Assembly: GCA_037478935.1 (NCBI GenBank)
Contig: JBBFLR010000004.1
Coordinates: 52,018 to 116,017 of the forward strand
Length of the DNA: 64,000 bases
Source of the DNA: Candidatus Methanosuratincola sp.
Lineage (GTDB): Archaea; Thermoproteota; Methanomethylicia; Methanomethylicales; Methanomethylicaceae
Direction of reading: 5' to 3'
The notes beneath the pieces are model-generated. The model had not been told where the DNA came from, ran no database searches, and saw only the letters and a program-made list of their open reading frames with translations. Made by a program: the position numbers and the translations under genes. Shown piece by piece: positions 8,465 to 16,977 of this stretch; the stretch's first letter is position 1, and each line of letters starts with the position of its first letter.

Positions 8465-9048
8465 CGACCATAGATGAAGCTAGGAGAAGGGCTGAAAGCG
8501 ATGCCAAGTCCAGGGGGTACTTTCTAAACCCTGACGATTCTTTCCTCGGCGACCTTCTCGCGGGTCTAGTCGAAAACGAACGCAGGTACGGATACCCTTC
8601 CTGCCCGTGCAGGATCGCCACAGGGAAGTTCGAGCTCGATCGAGACATAATTTGCCCCTGCGACTACAGGGATCCCGACGTTGAGGAGTACGGGGCCTGC
8701 TACTGTGCGCTATACGTGAGGAGAGATGTTTTTGAGGGGAAAACCCCATTGAACCCAGTCCCGGAGCGCCGACCAGAAAAAAAACAGGCTGCCGCAGTCT
8801 CCTATGCCGCTGGCGTTCAAACAGAGGTTACCGGAAAACCTGAAAAGGATACTGATCTTAAGAAAGAGGAGCCCGAAGAGGGATCTGGGAACGAAAATGA
8901 AATGGGAGGTATTGCGCCGAAAATGAAGCTCTGGTACTGCAAGCAGTGCGGATATGTCGCCTTCAGGGATGAGCCGCCGTACGTTTGCCCGATCTGCAAG
9001 GCAAAGAAAGAGATGTTTGCTGAAGTAAGGCTCGGACTGGTCGGATGA
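8461..9048 (+). CDS. Ferredoxin:disulfide reductase (FTR catalytic-type) fused to rubredoxin
   Basis: Two-domain redox protein of 195 residues. Residues about 1-100 match the catalytic subunit of ferredoxin:thioredoxin reductase: SCPC, then CPC 14 residues later, then CYC 12 residues later, the pattern that holds the [4Fe-4S] cluster and redox disulfide. A charged linker rich in Glu, Lys and Pro follows, then a rubredoxin domain (YCKQCGYV and VCPICKA). Related FTR-like proteins with rubredoxin domains are known in methanogens, where they reduce thioredoxin or glutaredoxin-like partners. The TTG start overlaps the upstream stop codon. Confidence 0.85.
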   Translation: MTTIDEARRRAESDAKSRGYFLNPDDSFLGDLLAGLVENERRYGYPSCPCRIATGKFELDRDIICPCDYRDPDVEEYGACYCALYVRRDVFEGKTPLNPVPERRPEKKQAAAVSYAAGVQTEVTGKPEKDTDLKKEEPEEGSGNENEMGGIAPKMKLWYCKQCGYVAFRDEPPYVCPICKAKKEMFAEVRLGLVG

Positions 9049-9052
9049 GCGA

Positions 9053-9205
9053 TCAGCTCCGCCTCACTTCGATCTCTATTTTCTTCCAACCCTCGTCGAT
9101 CCCCCTGAGTGACATGACCGCACCAGAGACCGTTCCTGCAAGGATCTTAGATACGAACTCATTAAGGGGTATCTCCACGCCGTCCACGCGCACGGTAGTT
9201 TCCAT
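9053..9205 (-). CDS. Conserved small protein (50 aa)
   Basis: An ORF of 50 residues beginning METTVRVDGVEIPLNEFVSK and ending in KKIEIEVRRS. It has a strong ribosome site (GGAAGGGAG about 6 nt before ATG 9205) and a TTTTTATT box near 9260. It resembles a family of very short archaeal proteins that begin with a V-x-V-(D/N)G-x-x-I-x-L-N motif and end in an amphipathic strand; I know of no function. It ends 5 bp from the stop of the convergent FTR-rubredoxin gene. Confidence 0.65.
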   Translation of the reverse strand: METTVRVDGVEIPLNEFVSKILAGTVSGAVMSLRGIDEGWKKIEIEVRRS

Positions 9206-9338
9206 CAGTCTCCCTTCCTCCCTCCCTCCCTCATTCTATTATCTATTTGCTGCGAATAAAAAGATGTTAGTCTTTGGGCGCAAGCCGCATCCGTACCTTG
9301 CTATGGCATTTGGTTCTCCATCTGTGGGATTCGCACGA

Positions 9339-10106
9339 TCATTTCGTCTCTGGTGCTGGGCACAGTGGCCTTTTTTCTGGATAAGCCTCCATGAAGATCC
9401 TCTTGCTCCTCGAATCTGAGATGGGCTTGCTCATCTTAGTGAGTACCTCAACAGTCCTCTCCAGCAGGCTCCCTGGAATCCCGACGAGTATCTCACCCGG
9501 ATCCATATCCGTGGCAGAGCGCGAACCGTAACAGCCCAAGCCAATCTGGATCTCGTTCTTCAGGTAAGTCGAAACCGCGATCCCTGAACAGACGCAAGCC
9601 TCTGTCTGAAGATCTATCTTCAGGTGATGCCCCTCGGGGTATGTCCAAGTCTGGCAAAGCCACATCGCCTGCTCCGGGCTGACCCGCAGTATTACGACGT
9701 CTGGATCCATGAGCCCGAGTTCCAATGGGGCCACGAGGACATGGGCAATCGAGCCGGGCATCATCTTGGTGTTGGCACTGAGGCACCTGACTGCCGCCTC
9801 GGGCTTCTCAAATAGTCCGAGAGCATGGTGTACATTCCCCTTGAATACGTTCTCCTTGACAGGTGCCCCAAAAGATCCCGGCCCCGGTCCGCAAGCCATC
9901 TCAGTAGGCTGGATTGCGAGCGCCTTGCCCCACGTCGCCTCCATTACTGCCTGGCAGAACCTCATCCTCCTCTGCGGCACCTTAAAATTCTGGGGTACGC
10001 TCTCGCCAGGTCTCAGGAATTTTACCGCAATAGGCTTTTTCTGAATTCCAAGTGTCTCCATTAGTTTCCTTGAGATCTCATTCTCATCCAAAAAGCTCAC
10101 CGACAC
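9339..10106 (-). CDS. DUF169 family protein
   Basis: A 255-residue protein with the DUF169 pattern: KPIAVKFL near the N-terminus, an early CQAV, then EMACGPGPGSFG, LSANTKMMPG, a VVILRVSPEQAMWL stretch, TEACVCSG and IGLGCYGSRSATDM. The many conserved Cys suggest metal or cluster binding, but the biochemical role of the family is unknown; members are common in methanogens and syntrophs. The GTG start at 10106 is uncertain because a TTTTTAAAAAC box sits very close (about 10119); GTG 10100 or TTG 10091 would fit leaderless starts. No operon partner. Confidence 0.8.
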   Translation of the reverse strand: MSVSFLDENEISRKLMETLGIQKKPIAVKFLRPGESVPQNFKVPQRRMRFCQAVMEATWGKALAIQPTEMACGPGPGSFGAPVKENVFKGNVHHALGLFEKPEAAVRCLSANTKMMPGSIAHVLVAPLELGLMDPDVVILRVSPEQAMWLCQTWTYPEGHHLKIDLQTEACVCSGIAVSTYLKNEIQIGLGCYGSRSATDMDPGEILVGIPGSLLERTVEVLTKMSKPISDSRSKRIFMEAYPEKRPLCPAPETK

Positions 10107-10227
10107 ACTTCCATGTTTTTAAAAAATAAGCCTTTTCAGTCTGCTGTTGAGTGCGTTAGCTGCAACCTGCGTTTTTTTGCGTCGAAGCTGAACTTTGGAA
10201 GGGAAGCATCGGCTGGAGACAAGACAA

Positions 10228-11322
10228 CTAAAGGTAGCCTGAAAGCGTTTTCTGCCCCTTCCCCCTCCGCGTGAAATCAGATATGTGGATCCCTATCCTC
10301 CTGAGCCTCTTGTCGGTGCTCTGGATGAACTTTTTGAAAAGCTCGGAGCCCTCCCTCTTGAGGATGCCCAAGTCATCCGTTGGCGCTGGCAGACTCTTCG
10401 CCCTGGTCTTGATGCCTAGTTCATCGGTGATTGCAATTATCCCTATAGTCCTGAAGAGAACGCCTTCTCCAACCGCCCTTTTATGGATCTCTTCGCAGAT
10501 CTCCTCAACCTTGGACAATATCGTAGCCAGATCCCTTGTGTCTTCCTTCAGGGTGATTATCCTGCTCATGGACCCTGCATCTGCCCTGCCTTGGACGGGA
10601 TCTTCGTCCTTCCCCATTGCGGCTACGATGAGGCGTGACCCTAGGCTCTCCCCAAACTCGTCGACAAGCCTTACCGGGTCGAAGCGAGCGAGGTCTCCAA
10701 TGGTCTTGATTCCCATTGCTTCGAGGCGTTCAGCGGTCTTTTTTCCGACCCCGGGGATCTTATCGACAGGCAGGGGCGAGATAAACGATTCCACGCCTTC
10801 CGGTCTGACCACCAGCAGGCCGTCTGGCTTTGCGGCATCAGAAGCCATCTTTGCCACGATCTTGTTCGGTCCCACCCCCACTGTAAGTTTGAGCCCTTCC
10901 TCCTGCATCACCCTCTTCTTCAGTTCCTTCGCTAGCTCCTCGGCTTCGTCAAAGTCCTCCACCCTGTTGCTGATGTCGAGGTATGCCTCATCCAAACCGA
11001 CCTGCTCAAGCTGGTCTGAATACTGCTTCAGGATCCTCATGACCCGTCCAGAGACTTCCTTGTAGTAGGCAAAGTCCACCGGCAGGAAGACTGCATCAGC
11101 CCCGGAAAGCCTCCTTTTTGCCAATGCGATCGGCATGCCTGATCGTACGCCATATCTCCTGGCCTCGTAGTTTGCAGTCGCTACCACACCGCTCTCCTCG
11201 GTCCTCCCTGAGTATACGCATACGACAACAGGCTTTCCCCTCAGCGAGGGCTTCCTGAGCTCTTCCGCCTGGCTATAGAAGTAATCCAGGTCCGCCAGAA
11301 GTATCACTCGCCCGTCGCTCAA
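10228..11322 (-). CDS. dpo4: Y-family translesion DNA polymerase IV
   Basis: DinB/Dpo4-type polymerase of 364 residues that copies past damaged bases. Motifs: LLADLDYFYSQ with the first catalytic Asp (D11), a YEARRYGVRSGMP fingers segment, VGLDEAYLD with the catalytic Asp-Glu pair, and the helix-hairpin-helix KIPGVGKKTAERL. The C-terminal QKTLSGYL is a PCNA-interacting box. Length and domain order are normal. Monocistronic; a GGAGG ribosome site precedes the ATG. Confidence 0.95.
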   Translation of the reverse strand: MSDGRVILLADLDYFYSQAEELRKPSLRGKPVVVCVYSGRTEESGVVATANYEARRYGVRSGMPIALAKRRLSGADAVFLPVDFAYYKEVSGRVMRILKQYSDQLEQVGLDEAYLDISNRVEDFDEAEELAKELKKRVMQEEGLKLTVGVGPNKIVAKMASDAAKPDGLLVVRPEGVESFISPLPVDKIPGVGKKTAERLEAMGIKTIGDLARFDPVRLVDEFGESLGSRLIVAAMGKDEDPVQGRADAGSMSRIITLKEDTRDLATILSKVEEICEEIHKRAVGEGVLFRTIGIIAITDELGIKTRAKSLPAPTDDLGILKREGSELFKKFIQSTDKRLRRIGIHISDFTRRGKGQKTLSGYL

Positions 11323-11403
11323 GTTCCCTCCTCCGGAATTCAGTCGGGACTTAAACGCGCCCGAAAAGCCTCCTTGCAGTTCGGACGCTCCAGCGCAATC
11401 ATT

Positions 11404-11823
11404 TTAGGCTATGTAGCTAGGGCTCTTCCCTTTGGTCGCTTCCTGTTGCTGTATAGTCGGGAGTGGTATGGGGGGCGGTATGTTGAGGGATCGGGCAAGG
11501 AATATCCCTTCGATAAAGGATATGTTCGAGATGGACTGGAGCACGATAGGCGGCAGTAGCTTCCTCTCCTCAAAGTTCTTCTTTATCTCTTCGAGCTCTT
11601 TCTCATTCCCGGAAACCCTGGCCACGCCCTTAAGGATGAGGTTAGCCACCGCTGGGTTGTAATTCACTGCAAATACGAAACTAACCTCGAGCAAACCCCG
11701 TGATTGCGTCATCTTTGTAATGCTAATGTTCGTCGTGACCTGCAAATTGGATATTCCCCCTTCTAGATCCATCAGCCTCTCACCGGAGATTTGGCTGAGG
11801 CTCACATTTACGATGTTGACCAT
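11404..11823 (-). CDS. Conserved hypothetical protein, beta-rich
   Basis: A 139-residue protein I do not recognise with confidence. It alternates strand-forming stretches (LQVTTNISITKM, LLEVSFVFAVNYNPAVANLILKGVARV) with a charged helix (NEKELEEIKKNFEERK) and a proline-rich C-terminus (NIPPPIPLPTI). The shape resembles archaeal SecB-like or DUF-type soluble proteins. Single gene between dpo4 and gcvT, all on the same strand but with gaps of about 70-80 bp. Confidence 0.55.
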   Translation of the reverse strand: MVNIVNVSLSQISGERLMDLEGGISNLQVTTNISITKMTQSRGLLEVSFVFAVNYNPAVANLILKGVARVSGNEKELEEIKKNFEERKLLPPIVLQSISNISFIEGIFLARSLNIPPPIPLPTIQQQEATKGKSPSYIA

Positions 11824-11889
11824 GCTGGATGAACACCAACTATACCGTAAGGACAGTTGCTATTTAACTCTTGTATGTAGGCGCCCCGT

Positions 11890-12999
11890 TCATTTTTCCT
11901 CTTGAGTGGGTCGTCTTGAAGCGTGGGCTTTAGATTCATAAAACGGGATTTTTGAGACCCTGCACATTTTAAATTCTCCCTTCACACTTATGGAGATCGG
12001 AGATCCTGGGTCAAGCCTCCTTGAGGAGTAGCCGAGCCCGATCCCTGCGCGTAGAACAGGGGAAAAGGTCCCGCTCGTTATCTCCCCTACCATTTCGCCG
12101 TCTACGAACAAAGGGTAGCCCTCCCTTGGGACGCACCTTTCTTCCATCCGGATCCCTACGAGGAATTTCCTTCTTCCTCTCCGGAGGATCTCTCCAATCG
12201 CCTCTTTTCCTATGAAGTCGTCCTTCTCCATCGATACCGCGAAGCTCAGCCCCGCATCGATTGGTGTCACAGACTCGTTGAGCTCCTTGCCGTAAAGCGG
12301 CAGCCCTGCCTCGATCCTAAGGACGTCCCTGGCTCCCAGGCCGGCTGGCTTGAAGCCTGCACTTAGGAGCCCGTCCCAGACCCTCTCTGCTCCTTCCAGC
12401 CTGAAAAATGTGGCCTCAAACCCGTCCTCGCCCGTGTATCCAGTCCTGGTCAAAAAGGCCTCCTCGCCGAATATTTCCACCCATTCCCCCCTGAACCTCC
12501 TTATTCCGGAGAGGTCCCCGCTGCAGAGTGCCTGTAGCCTTTCTTGGGACTCGGGTCCCTGGATTGCGAACATAATGGATGATTCTGACAGATCCTTCAG
12601 AGAGGCATCAAAACCGCCCATGTGAGAACTCAGCCACAGGAGATCGAATTCCCTCCTGGCGGCGTTGCCCACCAAAAGGAACCCCTTGTCGTAAACCCTG
12701 AAGACTATCGCGTCCTCGAGAACCCCGCCCCCATCATTGCACAGCAGGCAGTACCTCCCCTGTTTCAAATCGAGCGCCGAAATCTTGGCCGTCGTCACGA
12801 AGTCCAGAAGGGCGGCGGCATCCGGACCTGTGACAAGAAATCTTCCCATATGCGACACGTCAAAAATCGATGCCGCCCTCCTGGTATTCAGAACCTCTTG
12901 GAGTATGCCCTCATATGCTATGGGCAAATCAAAGCCTGCGAATTCACCCATCTGGGCTGACTTTGCATGAACGTGGTGAAGGGGCGTCCTCTTTCCCAT
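11890..12999 (-). CDS. gcvT: Glycine cleavage system T protein (aminomethyltransferase)
   Basis: GcvT-like folate-fold aminomethyltransferase of 369 residues. Typical segments are present: TPLHHVHAKSAQMGEFAGFDLPI at the start, FDVSHMGRF, a TRTGYTGEDGFE motif, GLGARDVLRIEAGLPLYG and the C-terminal barrel. The enzyme releases ammonia from an aminomethyl lipoyl group and passes the one-carbon unit to a tetrahydropterin. No glycine dehydrogenase (P) or H-protein is in the window, although the dihydrolipoamide dehydrogenase-like gene at the left edge could be the L-protein. Confidence 0.92.
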   Translation of the reverse strand: MGKRTPLHHVHAKSAQMGEFAGFDLPIAYEGILQEVLNTRRAASIFDVSHMGRFLVTGPDAAALLDFVTTAKISALDLKQGRYCLLCNDGGGVLEDAIVFRVYDKGFLLVGNAARREFDLLWLSSHMGGFDASLKDLSESSIMFAIQGPESQERLQALCSGDLSGIRRFRGEWVEIFGEEAFLTRTGYTGEDGFEATFFRLEGAERVWDGLLSAGFKPAGLGARDVLRIEAGLPLYGKELNESVTPIDAGLSFAVSMEKDDFIGKEAIGEILRRGRRKFLVGIRMEERCVPREGYPLFVDGEMVGEITSGTFSPVLRAGIGLGYSSRRLDPGSPISISVKGEFKMCRVSKIPFYESKAHASRRPTQEEK

Positions 13000-13081
13000 T
13001 ATTTGAGCCGCCTTTTACATTCTGTCCTTCAGTTTGCCCTCAAAGAGAACTCTCTTCTTGGAAGATAAAAAGAGATCGTAT

Positions 13082-15043
13082 TCACTGCCATAGGGTGATC
13101 CCGTCCAACCTCTTTACCCTCTCCCTGAATGATTCGGACCTCAGGCAGTTGAGGAACTCCTTCACCGAGTCCTTGTCCTTGCCCTCCGGGTTTAACACGA
13201 AATCATACTCTTCGTCGGCGAGTGGTATGAACTCGAGGCCATAAGCCGCCGCTGCGCTCTTAACGCATACTCCGACGTCTGCCCGCCCTTGGCTCACTGC
13301 CGCGGCTACTGAAGAGTGCGTCTTGAACTCAGACCTGTAACCCCTTATCCTGCCGACCAGATCTTTGAATTCGAGACCAAGCTCATCCGAAATGTCCTTG
13401 AGCATCCGGTCCGTGAGGATCCTAGTCCCGGACCCCCTGTTCCTATTAGCGAAGATCAGGTCCCCTCCGATCAGATCTCGGAGCCCCCTGATGCCCTTCG
13501 GGTTTCCCCTCTGAACCGCGATCCCCTGGGCTCTCCTGTAGCCCTTCACAAGGCAGGAATCGGGGAGCCCCGCCCTCCTGACGAACTCCGTATTGTAGGT
13601 CATAGTCCCCTCGTCCAGCAGGTGTATTCCGGCTAGGTCGCATTCCCCCTTAGCCACTGCTTCGAGCCCGCCCATTGATCCCACATTCAGCGCCCTGGCG
13701 CTCACGCCTCTTTCCTCGAACAGCGTCTCCAAAAGCAGGTCGAGTGCGGGGCAGTGGCTGCCCATCACCACCAGGTCCTGCTCCATTTCCCGCTCCGCCA
13801 GGAGTCTTACCTGGACCGCCTCCCCGCGTTCCAAATACTCGACGTCCTCGGGTATCACGATGTAGCCGTCCGCCCTTGCAAGGGTCCCTACAGCCCCTGA
13901 GCTGGCTAATACGGGGTAAGCCCTCTCTCCATTTCCACTCAGCACATGCACGGGGAGGAACCACCTCCTTCCCTTCGCCCCGTTGACCCTCTGAGCAATC
14001 ATGGCATCGACGACGCCCTCCTTCCTGCCCTTCACCATTGACATCCTCTGTATCAAGGGCTTGACTATTTGGCTGAAAACCATCAGCGCCGAGACCGGGT
14101 AGCCCGGAAGGCCTATCACGGCTTTGCCCTTGTGTGCGGCTATTACAGTGGGCTTGCCTGGCTTAACCTTGAGTCCGTGAGCGAGGATCCCTGGATCGCA
14201 GATGTCCCCGATTGCCCTGTAGACCGCATCCCCGAGGCCTGCCGAGGTTCCGCCCGATATGAGCACCAGGTCTGTTGTGTCTATCGCTGGTCTGAGGATC
14301 CTCTTTATCTCTTCAAGGTCGTCTCCAACCCTCCCTGCAAAAGACGGTATGCCGCCTGCCTCAACCACCGCTGCCCGAAGCATCTGTGAGTTCACATCAT
14401 ATATTTTCCCAGGAGAGAGCTCAAGTCCTGGCTCGACCAGCTCGTTGCCAGTGGATATTATGCCCACCTTCGGCTTGCCATACACCTCGACCTCACCCAA
14501 GCCAGCAGCCGAGAGCAGTGCCACCTCCCTGGTCCCGATGAATGAACCATTCCTTAGGACCACCTCTCCGATCTCCAAGTCCGATCCCGCATGTGCAACG
14601 TTCTCTCCAGGGGTCACCGCCCTGTAGACTTCGACAAAGTCGTCAGATCGTGACGTGTACTCGACCATCAAAACCGCGTCCGCCCCCCTTGGCAGCGGCG
14701 CGCCGGTCGCTATCTCCACGCAGGAGCCATGGGCAACCTCCCCTCTGAAGGTCGATCCTGCGTCAACCCTTCCGACCACTTTGATCCTGAGAGGGGCGGT
14801 CTCGCTCGCACCCTCAGTGTCAGAAGAGACTACCGCATAGCCGTCCATCTCAGCCCTGTCGAAGGGAGGCAGGTCGATCCTTGAGTATACGGTCCTGTAG
14901 AGGACCCTGCCAAAAGCCTGGATGATCCCGACCCTCTCCGGATCCGGTACATGGGTCGCACTCTGCGACAGCATTCTAGACGCCTCCTCAACGGTCGCGA
15001 GTCTGTGGAAGATCCTCCTTTCGTCCGCCTTCAACTCAACCAC
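13082..15043 (-). CDS. moeA: MoeA fused to a periplasmic-binding-protein-like domain
   Basis: A 653-residue molybdopterin molybdenumtransferase. Residues about 1-410 are MoeA: DLPPFDRAEMDGYAV, EIATGAPLPRGADAVL, VGIISTGNEL, VLISGGTSAGLGD, KPGKPTVIA and LPGYPVSALM. The C-terminal 230 residues form a substrate-binding (PBP/LysR-type) domain, with ALDLLLETLF, FANRNRGSGTRILTD and GRADVGVCVKSAA. Such fusions are common in archaea and clostridia and may sense or bind molybdate or tungstate. It overlaps the upstream moeA by 8 bp and is translated from GTG 15043. Confidence 0.9.
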   Translation of the reverse strand: MVELKADERRIFHRLATVEEASRMLSQSATHVPDPERVGIIQAFGRVLYRTVYSRIDLPPFDRAEMDGYAVVSSDTEGASETAPLRIKVVGRVDAGSTFRGEVAHGSCVEIATGAPLPRGADAVLMVEYTSRSDDFVEVYRAVTPGENVAHAGSDLEIGEVVLRNGSFIGTREVALLSAAGLGEVEVYGKPKVGIISTGNELVEPGLELSPGKIYDVNSQMLRAAVVEAGGIPSFAGRVGDDLEEIKRILRPAIDTTDLVLISGGTSAGLGDAVYRAIGDICDPGILAHGLKVKPGKPTVIAAHKGKAVIGLPGYPVSALMVFSQIVKPLIQRMSMVKGRKEGVVDAMIAQRVNGAKGRRWFLPVHVLSGNGERAYPVLASSGAVGTLARADGYIVIPEDVEYLERGEAVQVRLLAEREMEQDLVVMGSHCPALDLLLETLFEERGVSARALNVGSMGGLEAVAKGECDLAGIHLLDEGTMTYNTEFVRRAGLPDSCLVKGYRRAQGIAVQRGNPKGIRGLRDLIGGDLIFANRNRGSGTRILTDRMLKDISDELGLEFKDLVGRIRGYRSEFKTHSSVAAAVSQGRADVGVCVKSAAAAYGLEFIPLADEEYDFVLNPEGKDKDSVKEFLNCLRSESFRERVKRLDGITLWQ

Positions 15044-16292
15044 CCAAAAGTTCGACCTCTACCACTTCGCCTTCTTCCAGGCCTTCCCTGTCCTCGCCTA
15101 TTATCACGATCCCGTCTGCCTTTGCTATGGACGAGAGGAGCCCGGATCCAGTCAGTGCTATAGGCTTGGCTATGCGATCCCCTCCCTCTCCCTCTAGCAC
15201 AACCCTGAGGAAGTGCCGCATCCCCGGAGTCGTTGGGACTCTCCTCGAAAGACGAGCTTTCACCTTCTCCCTCTCCCTCAGCGGAAAGCCCGTGATGCGC
15301 GCGATTGCTGGCTTCACTACGCTCTCGTAGCCGACGAGCGCTGATACGGGGTATCCGGGGAGCAGGAATATCGGCCTCCCCATAAAAACACCGAACCCCA
15401 GCGGCTTCCCCGGCTTTGCCGCTATCCCGTGAAATATCAGTCTCGAGTCCTTCAACCCGTCAAGCGCTTCCGGGACGAGATCTTTACCTCCGACCGAGGT
15501 CCCGCCGACGGTGATTATTATATCCGCCTGCCCGGCAAGCTTCGAGAGCCGCTCCCTTATCGCCTCAAGGTCATCATGGACTATTCCTCCATCGACGACC
15601 TCACAGCCGACCTGATTCAGCAGTGCCTTGATCATTGGCCTCGTCGAGTCGACCAGGCTCCCCTCGTCTAAAGCCCTCGGGTCAGAGATCTCTACCAGTT
15701 CCGACCCTGTAGATAGCACTGCAACCTTGAGCTTGGATCTCACAGCGACTTCACGCATCCTTATAGAGAGGAGGACCCCGATGTCCCATGCCTCGAGCAC
15801 GTGCCCTTTTCTGAACACGATCTCGCCCTTCTTGATGTCCTCGCCGGCCATGGAGACGTTGGCGTACTTTGGGACTGCCCGAAGCACCCGTACCTCATCA
15901 CCTTCGCTTGTGCAATCCTCTGCCATCACGACTGCGTCAGCCCCTTCTGGCATAGCTGCGCCAGTGTATATCTCGACCGCCTCCCCGTGCCCGACCCTCT
16001 TCCGCCCCCCTCCTGCCTCTGCTACTCCTACAATCCTGAAGATGGCTGGGTTCGACTGGGATGCGCTGAAAGCCTCCTCGCTATTGATCGCATACCCGTC
16101 GACTGCTGCCCTGTCATATGGGGGGACGTTGTGCTGAGAGATCACGTCCTCCGCGAGTATCCTTCCAAGCACATCCTCCGTTCCTACGATCTCCCCAACT
16201 GCCTTTACCTTAGAGCATTCCTTCAGGGCGACCTCGAGCGCCTCAGCGACTTTGAGGAGCTTCCTGAAGCCTTTCATCTTTACCAAAGTCAT
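15036..16292 (-). CDS. moeA: Molybdopterin molybdenumtransferase MoeA
   Basis: A 418-residue MoeA inserting Mo or W into adenylated molybdopterin. Motifs: NVPPYDRAAVDGYAI, EIYTGAAMPEGADAVV, VAVLSTGSEL, IIITVGGTSVGGKDLV, KPGKPLGFGV and LPGYPVSALVG. It lacks the extra C-terminal domain of its neighbour. Archaea often carry two MoeA proteins, suggested to separate molybdenum and tungsten insertion. First gene of the two-gene operon; ATG 16292 is used here, but ATG 16277 with GGTAA upstream is an alternative. Confidence 0.92.
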   Translation of the reverse strand: MTLVKMKGFRKLLKVAEALEVALKECSKVKAVGEIVGTEDVLGRILAEDVISQHNVPPYDRAAVDGYAINSEEAFSASQSNPAIFRIVGVAEAGGGRKRVGHGEAVEIYTGAAMPEGADAVVMAEDCTSEGDEVRVLRAVPKYANVSMAGEDIKKGEIVFRKGHVLEAWDIGVLLSIRMREVAVRSKLKVAVLSTGSELVEISDPRALDEGSLVDSTRPMIKALLNQVGCEVVDGGIVHDDLEAIRERLSKLAGQADIIITVGGTSVGGKDLVPEALDGLKDSRLIFHGIAAKPGKPLGFGVFMGRPIFLLPGYPVSALVGYESVVKPAIARITGFPLREREKVKARLSRRVPTTPGMRHFLRVVLEGEGGDRIAKPIALTGSGLLSSIAKADGIVIIGEDREGLEEGEVVEVELLGG

Positions 16293-16365
16293 CCCTGTGC
16301 AGCAATTTCATTGGGAATCTCTTAACCCTGTCGGCAGCTAAAACAGACCGATCGGCTTCCTTTTC

Positions 16366-16851
16366 CTATCGTGGCAGATCTATCTCCAAAGTCCCGGCTA
16401 TGGAATGCCCGTAGAGTGAGAGGAACACGACTTTAGCGGTACCCCTCACCTCCCCGTTGCTGGCGCTAAGGTTTGCCACTGGGACGCTCCAGCTGAACCC
16501 GATCAGCCCGGCCCCCACGCCAGACCTTATCTCCCGAAACTCCTCTGACTTTACCCTGAAATTGGTGCTGTAGATCTCCTCGCCTCCATGGCTAATTATC
16601 TTGAGCGAGATGTAGCCGTCTGCTGGCCCATTCGTGCCGTTCTGGTTCAAAAGCGCTATTGTAAACCTGTATTCGCCACTGTCAGGCCCTCCTTCTACAC
16701 CCAGCGCGGCAAATGCGGTCGGCTCTATCTCTACACTCAAATAGAGGTTGAGCCAAATTATTAAGAGCAGAGTTAGGGATATCGCTACTGGCGGAAAAAT
16801 GAAATATTTCTTCGGACCTAGGCTGAAGCCACGCCTGACTGCCATTCCCAT
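16366..16851 (-). CDS. Membrane-anchored hypothetical protein with extracytoplasmic domain
   Basis: A 161-residue protein with a basic N-terminus, one hydrophobic span (about residues 18-40: FPPVAISLTLLLIIWLNLYL) and a beta-rich outer domain containing potential N-glycosylation sites (NQNGTNG, ANLSAS). The outer part looks like an Ig-like or LEA-14-like fold (FTIALLNQNG, GYISLKIISHGGEEIYSTNFRV). No family recognised. It stands just downstream of no obvious partner, 74 bp from moeA on the same strand. Confidence 0.6.
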   Translation of the reverse strand: MGMAVRRGFSLGPKKYFIFPPVAISLTLLLIIWLNLYLSVEIEPTAFAALGVEGGPDSGEYRFTIALLNQNGTNGPADGYISLKIISHGGEEIYSTNFRVKSEEFREIRSGVGAGLIGFSWSVPVANLSASNGEVRGTAKVVFLSLYGHSIAGTLEIDLPR

Positions 16852-16977
16852 TCCTGCCCGAGGATAGGATGCGTCACTGTCTCTTAAAATATATGCTATC
16901 GTTTAAAACGGGTTCTATAAAACAGCAGATCCAGTCGGGAAAGCTTATTATCGCACCGAGGACAGTAAACCAAACGT

